NCBI GenBank assembly: GCA_015520535.1
Contig: WAPZ01000219.1
Coordinates: 1-11,615, forward strand
Source of the DNA: Candidatus Heimdallarchaeota archaeon
GTDB lineage: Archaea; Asgardarchaeota; Heimdallarchaeia; Hodarchaeales; S146-22
Direction: 5' to 3'
Length of the DNA: 11,615 nt
The notes under the pieces are model-generated. The model searched no databases. It was not told the origin of the DNA and saw only the letters and a program-made list of their open reading frames with translations. This document shows, piece by piece, positions 1-6,118 of the stretch. Both the position numbers and the translations under genes were made by a program. Every line of letters starts with the position of its first letter. Positions within the stretch are counted from its first letter, which is position 1.

Positions 1-150
1 ACCTGCGCCAGAATGGGGATAGTGGGCTGGGCTACCCGTGGCGCGTGTCCGTGTGGAAAGGCTTCCGACCAGAAAGCCTTTCATTAAACACACGGGCACA
101 TGCCTAAACCGCCATCTCCGAAATTCCCACAGAATTTCGGAAAAGCCTAG
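1..150. ncRNA. Probable structured RNA, 3' part, family not identified
   Basis: This stretch is about 59% G+C over its first 120 nt, far above the A+T-rich DNA after it, which is typical of structural RNA in an A+T-rich archaeon. Several perfect or near-perfect helices are visible: 5-10 with 39-44 (6 bp); 45-55 with 89-99 (11 bp, one G-U), continued inside by 56-64 with 74-82 (9 bp, 9-nt loop); and 118-126 with 132-140 (9 bp, 5-nt loop). The first two helices abut at 44/45, as in coaxially stacked junctions. No open reading frame of note crosses it. I could not match it to SRP RNA (no GGAAGG helix-8 motif), 5S rRNA, tRNA or RNase P RNA. The strand is assumed to be + only because the G+C-rich block ends near 150; hairpins alone do not give the strand. 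The 5' end probably lies outside the window. Confidence 0.5.
118..140. repeat. Perfect 9-bp inverted repeat (hairpin)
   Basis: Positions 118-126 and 132-140 are exact reverse complements around a 5-nt CCACA loop. It is the last helix of the G+C-rich block. No T-tract follows it, so it looks more like part of an RNA structure than an intrinsic terminator. Confidence 0.6.
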
Positions 151-283
151 TAAGAATGAGTATTGGTAGTATGATTGAGAAATTGAAAAAGTGTCTTATG
201 ATCAAAGGAGTAAAGTTGAGACGGAGAGTTGCGGGAAGAGATAAGAGAAGCTGAACTGTCCCAAATGGTTAAGATTCATTAAT

Positions 284-289
284 AGGTGA
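284..289 (+). promoter_or_regulatory. Ribosome binding site that decides the ESCRT-III start
   Basis: AGGTGA matches the anti-Shine-Dalgarno end of archaeal 16S rRNA and sits 5 nt before the ATG at 295. The possible GTG start at 286 lies inside this motif, so the ATG is the better start. Confidence 0.6.
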
Positions 290-294
290 TAAAC

Positions 295-1008
295 ATGCCG
301 TTTAAAGGTTTAAGAAAGTTTGTTAAAGGAAAAAAACCGTCACAGTCAACGGAAACTATTGCGCAGTTAAGAAAACAAGTTAATACATTGCAAATAAAGG
401 CTCGACAATATGATAAAATGGCGCAGTTGGAGCGAGAGCGTGCGAAACAATTTCTACGTACGAAAAATAAGGCGATGGCTGCCCAGTCCTTAAAAAATAG
501 TCAAATGTATATGAAGCAATCTCAAATGATAAGTCAACGAATTGCAAACTTAGAAAAAATTATTTTTACTATTCAGACGACACAAGATAATGTTCAATTA
601 ACCAAGGTTCTGCAACAAGCAGATAAAGTAATACAAGCAAATATTAGCGAGGCGGCACCTGAAGTAGTAGAAGAGACTATGATGAGTTTGGAAGAGTCTA
701 TTGAACAAGCTGAAGCGATGAATGAAATTTTGTCCGATACGTCATTGACAGAAATTGGTATGGATAGTGATGATTTAGAAAGCATTGACCAACAATTAGC
801 GGCATTAGAAGCTGAAATGGAAGCGGAATCCGCTGCAACACGGGAAGTTACTGTACCCAGTTCAACGGAAACACCATCAGTAGCGACTCCCGTTGATGTT
901 GCAGAATCTTCCGTTTCGGTAGAATCGACAAAGAAAAAAGACGAGGAGAAGAAAAAGAAGCGCTTGGAAGAAATTGAAAATCTAAAGCGTTTGGCGAGCG
1001 ATTTATGA
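295..1008 (+). CDS. ESCRT-III subunit, Vps20/32/60 (Snf7/CHMP4) type
   Basis: This is a membrane-remodelling ESCRT-III protein of 237 aa, expected to polymerise on the inner face of the membrane during scission or division. Residues 1-14 (MPFKGLRKFVKGKK) are basic and amphipathic, like the membrane-inserting N-terminus of Snf7. Residues about 18-115 form the long charged alpha1-alpha2 hairpin. Residues 124-178 carry the acidic distal helices, with the Snf7-like run of Glu and Leu around 160-178. Residues 186-200 are Pro/Thr-rich and could be a MIM2-like segment. The last 25 residues form a Lys/Glu-rich helix that fits a MIM1 motif poorly. The acidic C-terminal half resembles CHMP4 rather than CHMP1-3. 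It is the first gene of the ESCRT cluster; the next gene, 112 nt on, is the other ESCRT-III type. The start is ATG 295 because AGGTGA lies 5 nt before it; GTG 286 would add three residues. Confidence 0.88.
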   Translation: MPFKGLRKFVKGKKPSQSTETIAQLRKQVNTLQIKARQYDKMAQLERERAKQFLRTKNKAMAAQSLKNSQMYMKQSQMISQRIANLEKIIFTIQTTQDNVQLTKVLQQADKVIQANISEAAPEVVEETMMSLEESIEQAEAMNEILSDTSLTEIGMDSDDLESIDQQLAALEAEMEAESAATREVTVPSSTETPSVATPVDVAESSVSVESTKKKDEEKKKKRLEEIENLKRLASDL

Positions 1009-1020
1009 GTGCTCAATTTT

Positions 1021-1046
1021 CAACTTTTTATTTATCAAGTTGTTTT
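1021..1046 (+). terminator. Possible weak terminator after the first ESCRT-III gene
   Basis: A 6-bp stem (CAACTT 1021-1026 with AAGTTG 1037-1042) is followed by TTTT. The whole segment is T-rich, as in archaeal intrinsic termination. The stem is short and A+T-rich, and the same DNA could serve as a TATA region for the next gene, so this is tentative. Confidence 0.3.
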
Positions 1047-1120
1047 CCAAATCAAGACAAAATTGACGTGTAATCAGTAAAATAGAATAAAGTTAAAGTA
1101 ATCATGGTGGTGTTAAACGG

Positions 1121-1747
1121 ATGGTATTTGATAAGTTTTCAACGTGGCTTAAAGGCGGCGGCAGCAGCCCCAATCAAACGCGTCGTTGGATTATCCGCTT
1201 ACGGATGATTGAGCGTCGTATGGAGCGACAGCAGCGTAAATTGGAAAAAGAGGAGGCAAAGCTTCGAAAAGAGATTGAGCGTGCGGTTGAAAAGGGTGAC
1301 ATGCAGACCGCACGTTTATATGCTCGTGATATTGTGAGGAATCGTCGTATGGTTCATGGTTTGCATCAAATGAAAAGTCGTATTCATACAGTGGTGTTCA
1401 AGTTAGAGCAAGCCCATACAACGCAAACTATTGGTCGTGATCTTAAAGGCTTAGTAAAAGCGCTACATCAGATGAATAAGCAGTTAAAGCTTCCACAAGT
1501 GGAAGGATTGTTAAATCAAATGGAATATGAAACTGAGAAACTCGATATGACAACCGAGTCGATTGATGAAAGCTTTGAAATGATGAGTTTTGGCGGTGAA
1601 GTCGAAGAGGAAGAAGTCGATAAAATCATTGGTGAGTTAGCTACCGCAAAAGCTGTAGAGGCTGATATGGGGTTGCCAACACCGGATATTAGGTCAGAAG
1701 AAATCAAAAAAGAACTTGAGCGATTAAAAGGTAAGTCAAAGGAATAA
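1121..1747 (+). CDS. ESCRT-III subunit, Vps2/24/46 (CHMP1-3) type
   Basis: This 208-aa ESCRT-III protein is the partner type of the upstream gene and the likely recruiter of Vps4. Residues 1-11 (MVFDKFSTWLK) can form a short amphipathic helix. Residues 20-100 are the strongly basic alpha1-alpha2 hairpin, including the CHMP2/3-like stretch ARLYARDIVRNRR at 64-76. Residues 100-150 follow the Vps2/CHMP pattern, with MNKQ at 118-121 and the MEYETEKLDMTTE region at 134-146. Residues 157-170 are acidic. The C-terminus at 192-203 (SEEIKKELERLK) fits the MIM1 pattern that binds Vps4 MIT domains, with Glu in place of the usual Arg. GGTGGTG at 1106-1112 lies 8 nt before the ATG. The window shows no CdvA-type partner. 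In Asgard archaea the pair of ESCRT-III types is usually thought to copolymerise. Confidence 0.9.
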   Translation: MVFDKFSTWLKGGGSSPNQTRRWIIRLRMIERRMERQQRKLEKEEAKLRKEIERAVEKGDMQTARLYARDIVRNRRMVHGLHQMKSRIHTVVFKLEQAHTTQTIGRDLKGLVKALHQMNKQLKLPQVEGLLNQMEYETEKLDMTTESIDESFEMMSFGGEVEEEEVDKIIGELATAKAVEADMGLPTPDIRSEEIKKELERLKGKSKE

Positions 1748-1775
1748 ATAAAGCTGTATTCACCGTTGTTTAGTC

Positions 1776-1798
1776 CTTTTTGACTTTATATTTTTTTT
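1776..1798 (+). terminator. T-rich stretch: possible terminator and promoter before vps4
   Basis: T-runs at 1777-1781 and 1791-1798 follow the ESCRT-III stop codon and would suit archaeal poly-T termination. The same stretch contains TTTATATTT (1785-1793), about 35 nt before the Vps4 ATG, which could be a TATA box for a nearly leaderless vps4 transcript. Only one of these uses may be real. Confidence 0.3.
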
Positions 1799-1823
1799 AC
1801 TGATGTTCTTTTTGTAAAAACAG

Positions 1824-3017
1824 ATGAAAAAAATGGTGCGAAATCCCATGTCGTCACGATTATTCGAATCAGCGAAAGAATATGCCAAAAAGGCGTACGA
1901 GTTAGATCGGCAAAAAAGATATCGAGAAGCCGAGGTATATTATTTAAAAGCTGCTGAAATTCTTCAAAAATTAATTAATTTTACGGAAAATGTATCACTT
2001 AAAAATCTCTATTACCAAAGGGCTATGGAATACATTTATCGTGTACGAGAGTTACGTGGCGACGTACAGATTTCGTCAAGCTCTTCTTCAGCAACTCATA
2101 TGCATCGGGGCAGCTCATCGGTTTCTGAGGAGGATAAGGAAAAATCTGAGTTAGAAAAGGCTATAGAATCGATTATTATAGCTGAAAAGCCGAACATTGG
2201 GTGGGATGACATTGCTAATTTAGAAGAGGCAAAACGCGCCTTAAGAGAGGCGGTCATCCTTCCTATGAAAAGAAAAGATCTATTTACTGGTGCCCGAAAG
2301 GCTTGGCGTGGGATTTTACTCTTTGGTCCTCCCGGGACGGGTAAAACGTTACTGGCAAAAGCGGTAGCGAACGAGGCAGACGCCACTTTTTTTTCCGTTT
2401 CGGCAGCTAATTTAATTTCAAAGTGGTTGGGAGAATCGGAAAAACTGGTAGATACATTATATAAAGTTGCGCGTGAAAAAGCGCCGTCAATTATATTTTT
2501 TGATGAAGTTGATGCATTGTTAGGTGCAAGAGGGCAATCGGGTGAGCATGATTCGGTTCGACGAGTGAAAAATCAGCTTCTTCAAGCAATTCAAGGCTTA
2601 AGCGGCGATGGTGACGTAATCACCATTGGTGCAACGAATACACCGTGGGATATTGATGTCGCCATGCGACGACGTTTTGAACGGCGTATTTATATTCCCC
2701 TTCCGACCGAAGAGTCACGAAAAGTGATTTTTCAGATACATACCCGTGGAATTGAATTAGATCCCGATGTGGACTTTGATTTGTTGGCAAAGTATACCGT
2801 CGGCTATTCCGGTGCTGACATTTCATTAGTTTGTCGAGAAGCTTTGATGCGGCCAATTCGTGAGTTAGATGCGTCGGGATTACTTGAAGATCCCAACTCA
2901 AAGCCTCGAAATCCAAATATGAATGACTTTCTTATGGCAATTAAAAAAATTAAGCCTTCTGTTAGTCCCGATGAAATAACAAGATATGAAGAATGGAACC
3001 AGCAGTTTGGTGGCTAA
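1824..3017 (+). CDS. vps4: Vps4/CdvC ESCRT-disassembling AAA ATPase
   Basis: This hexameric ATPase pulls ESCRT-III subunits through its pore to disassemble or remodel the polymer. It is 397 aa long. An N-terminal three-helix MIT domain (about 9-78) binds MIM motifs of ESCRT-III. A Ser-rich linker follows (about 84-103). The AAA domain shows Walker A GPPGTGKT (168-175), pore-loop KWLGESE (200-206), Walker B FFDEVD (225-230), the second pore-loop region around 240-252, sensor-1 Asn272 in GATN, and the arginine-finger run RRRFERR (282-288). The final helix ends YEEWNQQFGG, like eukaryotic Vps4. Between ALMRPIREL (340-348) and this helix there are too few residues for the eukaryotic beta domain. 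No Shine-Dalgarno is seen before ATG 1824; Met4 and Met9 are alternative starts, although the MIT domain is intact with any of them. The Vps25 gene begins 28 nt downstream, so the two are probably cotranscribed. Confidence 0.96.
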   Translation: MKKMVRNPMSSRLFESAKEYAKKAYELDRQKRYREAEVYYLKAAEILQKLINFTENVSLKNLYYQRAMEYIYRVRELRGDVQISSSSSSATHMHRGSSSVSEEDKEKSELEKAIESIIIAEKPNIGWDDIANLEEAKRALREAVILPMKRKDLFTGARKAWRGILLFGPPGTGKTLLAKAVANEADATFFSVSAANLISKWLGESEKLVDTLYKVAREKAPSIIFFDEVDALLGARGQSGEHDSVRRVKNQLLQAIQGLSGDGDVITIGATNTPWDIDVAMRRRFERRIYIPLPTEESRKVIFQIHTRGIELDPDVDFDLLAKYTVGYSGADISLVCREALMRPIRELDASGLLEDPNSKPRNPNMNDFLMAIKKIKPSVSPDEITRYEEWNQQFGG

Positions 3018-3031
3018 CATTTCTTAATAAC

Positions 3032-3036
3032 GGAGG
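3032..3036 (+). promoter_or_regulatory. Strong ribosome binding site for the vps25 GTG start
   Basis: GGAGG lies 9 nt before the GTG at 3046. It is the best Shine-Dalgarno in the ESCRT cluster and supports this non-ATG start. Confidence 0.65.
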
Positions 3037-3045
3037 AATTAGAAC

Positions 3046-3867
3046 GTGAGTGAAGCTCCATTACAGAGAAAAAAAACGTCAGATGCTAAGAAAAAAGAAA
3101 AAGATTCGGCATCTCCATCTACACTAGAGAATGAGAATGTTATCGTTGATCAGGTTGACCATCTGATTGAAGAAGAAACGCCAACTGATGAAGTACTAAA
3201 TGTCCAACAAGCAACAAGTTCAATAGAGACGGAAAAAAGTCTTCCACGTAAAGCAACGAGCATTTCTCTTTCTCAACAACCGTTAGAGCGTGTCACTTCC
3301 CAAGCTGTTTCTCAGCCGCGTACATCGCAATCTTTAATCTCACCGGCAGTAAAAAAAATTCTGCCAAAATGGATTGAAAAACCACACCGATGGGTATCGC
3401 CGTCTCCCAAACAAAAGGAGTTATTAGCCGCATGGATTAAAGAATGGGCGGATTTTCTTCTTAAATGGGCTGAAGTCACCAATCACCATATTGTTCGTCT
3501 GTTGGATCTCCAAGAGGAATTTCCCTTTAATAATCCAATCATTAAGAAAAAGCTTTCACTAGACGATCTTCAATTAATTGGGGAATATTTAGTTGAAAAC
3601 GGTTATGCAGTATGGTTGTCATCACGAAAAGATAGACTACGCGTGTATTGGAAGACATTGGAAGAGTTTTCTGATGATATCTATGAATGGGCTTATTCTT
3701 GGGGTCATGAAGTAGTTACGCTTTTAGATTTGGTTCAAGCTAATGAACCGTGGAGTAACCTACCAAGAATTGATTTAAAAAAGATCATGGAATTATTAGT
3801 GAAAACCAAGCGTGCAGAATGGGCTAGTAAAAAAGATAAAACCGTTATTAAATTTATTTACCTTTAA
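3046..3867 (+). CDS. vps25: ESCRT-II subunit Vps25
   Basis: Vps25 is the ESCRT-II arm that bridges to the Vps20-type ESCRT-III subunit and nucleates filaments. The protein is 273 aa. Residues about 107-273 match eukaryotic VPS25 closely. WH1 covers about 120-203: PKQKELLAAW at 121-130, the FNNPIIKKKL segment at 161-170 (VPS25 has FNNVKLQRKL), and a Trp-containing strand VYWKTLEEF at 200-208. WH2 covers about 206-273 and ends in a beta strand with VIKFIYL. Residues 1-105 are Ser/Thr/Lys/Glu/Gln-rich and look disordered; eukaryotic VPS25 has no such extension. The start is GTG 3046, with GGAGG 9 nt upstream. It lies 28 nt after vps4. No Vps22/36 partner is in this window, so the rest of ESCRT-II must be elsewhere or absent. 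Confidence 0.93.
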   Translation: MSEAPLQRKKTSDAKKKEKDSASPSTLENENVIVDQVDHLIEEETPTDEVLNVQQATSSIETEKSLPRKATSISLSQQPLERVTSQAVSQPRTSQSLISPAVKKILPKWIEKPHRWVSPSPKQKELLAAWIKEWADFLLKWAEVTNHHIVRLLDLQEEFPFNNPIIKKKLSLDDLQLIGEYLVENGYAVWLSSRKDRLRVYWKTLEEFSDDIYEWAYSWGHEVVTLLDLVQANEPWSNLPRIDLKKIMELLVKTKRAEWASKKDKTVIKFIYL

Positions 3868-4139
3868 ACTCCCATGTAACTCTTTTTTCATCTGATAAGG
3901 AAATTTGATTGTGGCATTAAATTTAATTATCGCATAAATTCAAGTGTAGTTAGTGAGTTATGCAGATTGTTGAGCATATTTATTCATCTAAAGTAGAAGA
4001 AGACCATTTCCTTCATGTATCATTAATATATGTGGTAGGATACACGGCAATTATAATATAAACCGTTCATGTTAATTAAGAAATGGAATAGCGGACTTAT
4101 TAGAGAAAAACGTGAAAAGAGAAGAGGAAGGATTAAAGT
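3868..4139. other. Intergenic region between vps25 and rps2
   Basis: This 272-nt A+T-rich stretch has no convincing reading frame or RNA fold. A T6 run at 3883-3888, just after the vps25 stop, may terminate the ESCRT transcript. A TATA-like TTATAATATAAA (4051-4062) probably begins the rps2 transcription unit. Confidence 0.4.
4051..4062 (+). promoter_or_regulatory. TATA-like promoter element for rps2
   Basis: The sequence TTATAATATAAA lies about 80 nt before the rps2 ATG, predicting transcription start near 4085 and a leader of about 55 nt. It is chosen by sequence match and position only. Confidence 0.35.
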
Positions 4140-4814
4140 ATGAGTACAGAATCGACAACGCAAAATAATACAACACCCTCAGCGGCACCGACTACTACCG
4201 AATTACTAGTTCCCATGGACGAATATTTAAAGGCTGGTGTTCATATAGGAACACCTAGCAAGATGAAACCCATCGCAAAATTTGTGTATCGCGTGCGAAA
4301 TGATGGCTTGTTTGTATTAGATGTCAGAAAAGTTGATGATCGCATTAAAGTTGCCGCCAAATTTTTGTCACGCTTCGAACCATCTGAAATCGCTGTCGTG
4401 TGTGCACGAATTTATGGTATTCGTCCAGTTCAGCGATTTAGCCAGATTCTTGGTGCTCGTGCCATTACCGGAAGATTTATCCCCGGAATTTTCACAAATC
4501 CTAGCTTGAAGGGTAAAGAAGAATTCTTAGAACCGAAAGTGGTGCTTTTAGTCGACACCTATATTGATCGTCAGGCATTATCTGAAGCTGCCGCACGTGG
4601 TATTCCAATCGTTGCGCTTGTCGACACCGACAGTTCTATTAGACATGTGGACTTGGCAATACCATGCAATAATCGTGGAAGAAAAAGTTTGGCATTAATT
4701 TTCTGGCTTCTTACAAGAGAAATTCTGCGTGAACGTGGCGCCTTGCCCACTAATTTTGAAGAAATGTATCCATTATCAACGTTTGTCTCACCGCGATCCC
4801 GAAAAATCATTTAA
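4140..4814 (+). CDS. rps2: 30S ribosomal protein uS2
   Basis: uS2 is a small-subunit ribosomal protein bound near the head-body junction; its eukaryotic counterpart is RPSA (protein SA). The 224-aa protein begins with a Thr/Ser/Ala-rich extension of about 20 residues. The family core follows: YLKAGVHIGTPSKMK (29-43), with the hallmark AGVHIG; the FVYRVRNDGLFVLDVRK region (48-64); the RFIPGIFTNPSL region; and the PIVALVDTDS strand near the C-terminus. The length is typical for archaeal uS2. GAGGAAGGA at 4124-4132 lies 7 nt before the ATG. In many archaea rps2 sits next to eno and rpoN/rpoK; here eno is more than 5 kb downstream. It converges with the - strand membrane gene. Confidence 0.96.
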   Translation: MSTESTTQNNTTPSAAPTTTELLVPMDEYLKAGVHIGTPSKMKPIAKFVYRVRNDGLFVLDVRKVDDRIKVAAKFLSRFEPSEIAVVCARIYGIRPVQRFSQILGARAITGRFIPGIFTNPSLKGKEEFLEPKVVLLVDTYIDRQALSEAAARGIPIVALVDTDSSIRHVDLAIPCNNRGRKSLALIFWLLTREILRERGALPTNFEEMYPLSTFVSPRSRKII

Positions 4815-4870
4815 ATTTCATTCCTCATTTCTTAGTGAAGCGCGGCTAAAGAGACATAAAAAATGTAAAA

Positions 4871-4899
4871 GGGATCTTTTTTTCATTCTCTTCTTTTTG
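4871..4899 (+). terminator. T-rich terminator after rps2
   Basis: T7 at 4877-4883 and T5 at 4894-4898, within a pyrimidine-rich stretch 60-85 nt past the rps2 stop, fit archaeal poly-T termination. No strong hairpin precedes them. The rest of the 252-nt convergent gap (4815-5066) holds no gene I can support. Confidence 0.4.
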
Positions 4900-5002
4900 A
4901 ACGCGTGTCTGCGCAGCATGTTGGGATATTCGCCTTTTTTGCTGCGAAAAACGCTTCATACAATTTTTCGTTTTATAATAATACTGTATTTTGGTATAAA
5001 TT

Positions 5003-5016
5003 TAAAAAAGAAGAAG
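5003..5016 (-). terminator. T-rich terminator of the membrane-protein gene
   Basis: Read on the - strand, this is a pyrimidine-rich run with T6, about 50 nt past the stop codon at 5067. It is positioned to end transcription of the small membrane protein before rps2. Confidence 0.3.
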
Positions 5017-5066
5017 TATAACATGATGAAGACTAAAATAAATGGTATTTTCATTCATTTAGCACT

Positions 5067-5513
5067 TTAGCGGGATGTCACCAGTTTTTTTGTTTCAATG
5101 TAATAAAGCAGATATGTAACAGCAGCAATACCAAACATAGTCGTTAAGGTTGTCACAAGTCCATACACGAAAAAGACAGTAATTATGATAATTGCAGCGA
5201 TGATAAACAGATGTGACAAGCGCATTCGTCGATCGAAAAAGTCCATTAGATTGCCAGTAAGAAGTATTACGAAGAAGTAAAGTGCGGTAAGCAGAATGGT
5301 ATGAAGAACCACTAATCCAGCAATGTATTCTTTCCCAAGGACCGTGAATTTAAAGGGCAAAAAACTGCCCCAAACTTTGGTTTCTTCAATTGGAAAGAAA
5401 ATAAAATACGATTCGACTAGAAGGATCCAAATAGTGAAAAGTGAACTTAAAATGACGGTACGACGGAATGTATCCTCCCATATTCTTTCATACACTTTCA
5501 TGATGGCATTCAT
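5067..5513 (-). CDS. Small integral membrane protein, unknown function
   Basis: I do not recognise this 148-aa protein. It has a charged cytoplasmic-looking N-terminus (1-18) and about four hydrophobic segments: 19-40, 62-87, 99-118 and 123-139. A basic stretch DRRMR lies between the second and third, and a short basic tail (KKLVTSR) follows the last. There is no signal-peptide cleavage pattern and no obvious catalytic or metal-binding motif. The start at 5513 is supported by GGAGAGA (5521-5527, read on the - strand), about 7 nt upstream. It is transcribed divergently from the winged-helix/Rpn11-like pair, sharing a 135-nt intergenic region, so the winged-helix protein could regulate both directions; this is inference. 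Confidence 0.7.
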   Translation of the reverse strand: MNAIMKVYERIWEDTFRRTVILSSLFTIWILLVESYFIFFPIEETKVWGSFLPFKFTVLGKEYIAGLVVLHTILLTALYFFVILLTGNLMDFFDRRMRLSHLFIIAAIIIITVFFVYGLVTTLTTMFGIAAVTYLLYYIETKKLVTSR

Positions 5514-5599
5514 TAGCTAATCTCTCCATGTCATGCTACTACAATAGTAAAATCCACATAATTCGTTCTAATCATTTCAATCTTCCATTTTTCATTAAG

Positions 5600-5606
5600 T
5601 TTAAAA
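5600..5606 (+). promoter_or_regulatory. TATA-like element for the winged-helix/Rpn11 unit
   Basis: TTTAAAA, preceded by AAG, lies about 45 nt before the GTG start at 5649. That would place transcription start near 5630. It is in the divergent region shared with the membrane-protein gene. Confidence 0.3.
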
Positions 5607-5648
5607 GTCTCTTTTGTCTCTGCTTAACATGAGAATGTGATGGATTAA

Positions 5649-6098
5649 GTGGTCTTACCAATGGAAGAAGATTTGTATCGCTTATTAAAAAACGAAACGA
5701 TTTTTAAAATCCTAAAACAATTGGCAGCTGCCAAAGAGCCGCTCTCTTTAAGTGAACTGGCAGAACACACGGCTCTTAAATTATCCGATTTATATGTGAT
5801 TTTAGGCGAATTATTGCGTTTCCAGTTAGTAACACTTATATCAACAGAACAAAAGACCGATATGGCGCCTTTAGAGAATGAAATTGATTTTTCTGTTAAA
5901 ACTTCCCTTGCATACACACAATATCAAACAACACTTGCACAAACATTGGATTCTTTGATTTCTGACGCACCTGACATACCGGCAAAAGAAATGATGATTT
6001 TTACACGTCATTCTCTTGTTGTTGTGAATCCATCCTTGAAATCACTATTTAAAAATGCAGAAAGCCCAGAAGAAATCGTTTCACGTCTTAAAAAATAA
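5649..6098 (+). CDS. Small winged-helix protein upstream of the Rpn11-like gene
   Basis: The 149-aa protein (145 aa if the ATG at 5661 is used) has an N-terminal winged-helix-turn-helix, about residues 8-65. ETIFKILKQLAAAKEPLSLSELAEHTALKLSDL forms the first helices and the recognition-helix region, in the ArsR/TrmB style, and the wing strand is LVTLIS. The remaining 80 or so residues are predicted helix and strand with no family I recognise; MIFTRHSLVVVNPSL at 118-132 could be a paired strand. It has no Cys and so no obvious metal sensor. It ends 20 nt before the Rpn11-like gene, and the two are surely one transcript. It may be a transcription factor for this unit, or a protein-binding winged helix such as those in ESCRT-II or proteasome-lid subunits; the sequence does not decide. 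Neither candidate start has a strong Shine-Dalgarno. Confidence 0.75.
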   Translation: MVLPMEEDLYRLLKNETIFKILKQLAAAKEPLSLSELAEHTALKLSDLYVILGELLRFQLVTLISTEQKTDMAPLENEIDFSVKTSLAYTQYQTTLAQTLDSLISDAPDIPAKEMMIFTRHSLVVVNPSLKSLFKNAESPEEIVSRLKK

Positions 6099-6118
6099 GG
6101 AACCATTCGGGATTAAAG

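Noticed and set aside
1..150. RNase P RNA or SRP RNA 3' end
   Set aside because: An ACAGAA at 129-134 recalls the conserved 3' part of RNase P RNA, but the following bases do not match CGGCTTA and it lies inside a perfect local hairpin. The GGAAGG helix-8 motif of SRP RNA is absent.
156..254. 32-codon basic reading frame upstream of ESCRT-III
   Set aside because: It has no good Shine-Dalgarno, begins 6 nt after the RNA-like block and has unremarkable Lys/Arg-rich content. It is likely chance.
594..1016. 140-aa reading frame on the - strand inside the first ESCRT-III gene
   Set aside because: It is an antisense shadow; its Ser/Phe-rich composition simply mirrors Lys/Glu-rich codons of the real gene.
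2096..2386. 96-aa reading frame on the - strand inside vps4
   Set aside because: It is antisense to the conserved Walker A region, with no family features of its own.
4815..5066. Possible tRNA or small RNA in the convergent gap
   Set aside because: A short GCG/CGC match near 4902-4916 does not extend to a cloverleaf or long hairpin.
4729..5070. 113-aa + strand frame overlapping the end of rps2
   Set aside because: It overlaps conserved rps2 codons out of frame, then runs through the T-rich terminator region, giving a low-complexity Lys/Phe/Ile product.
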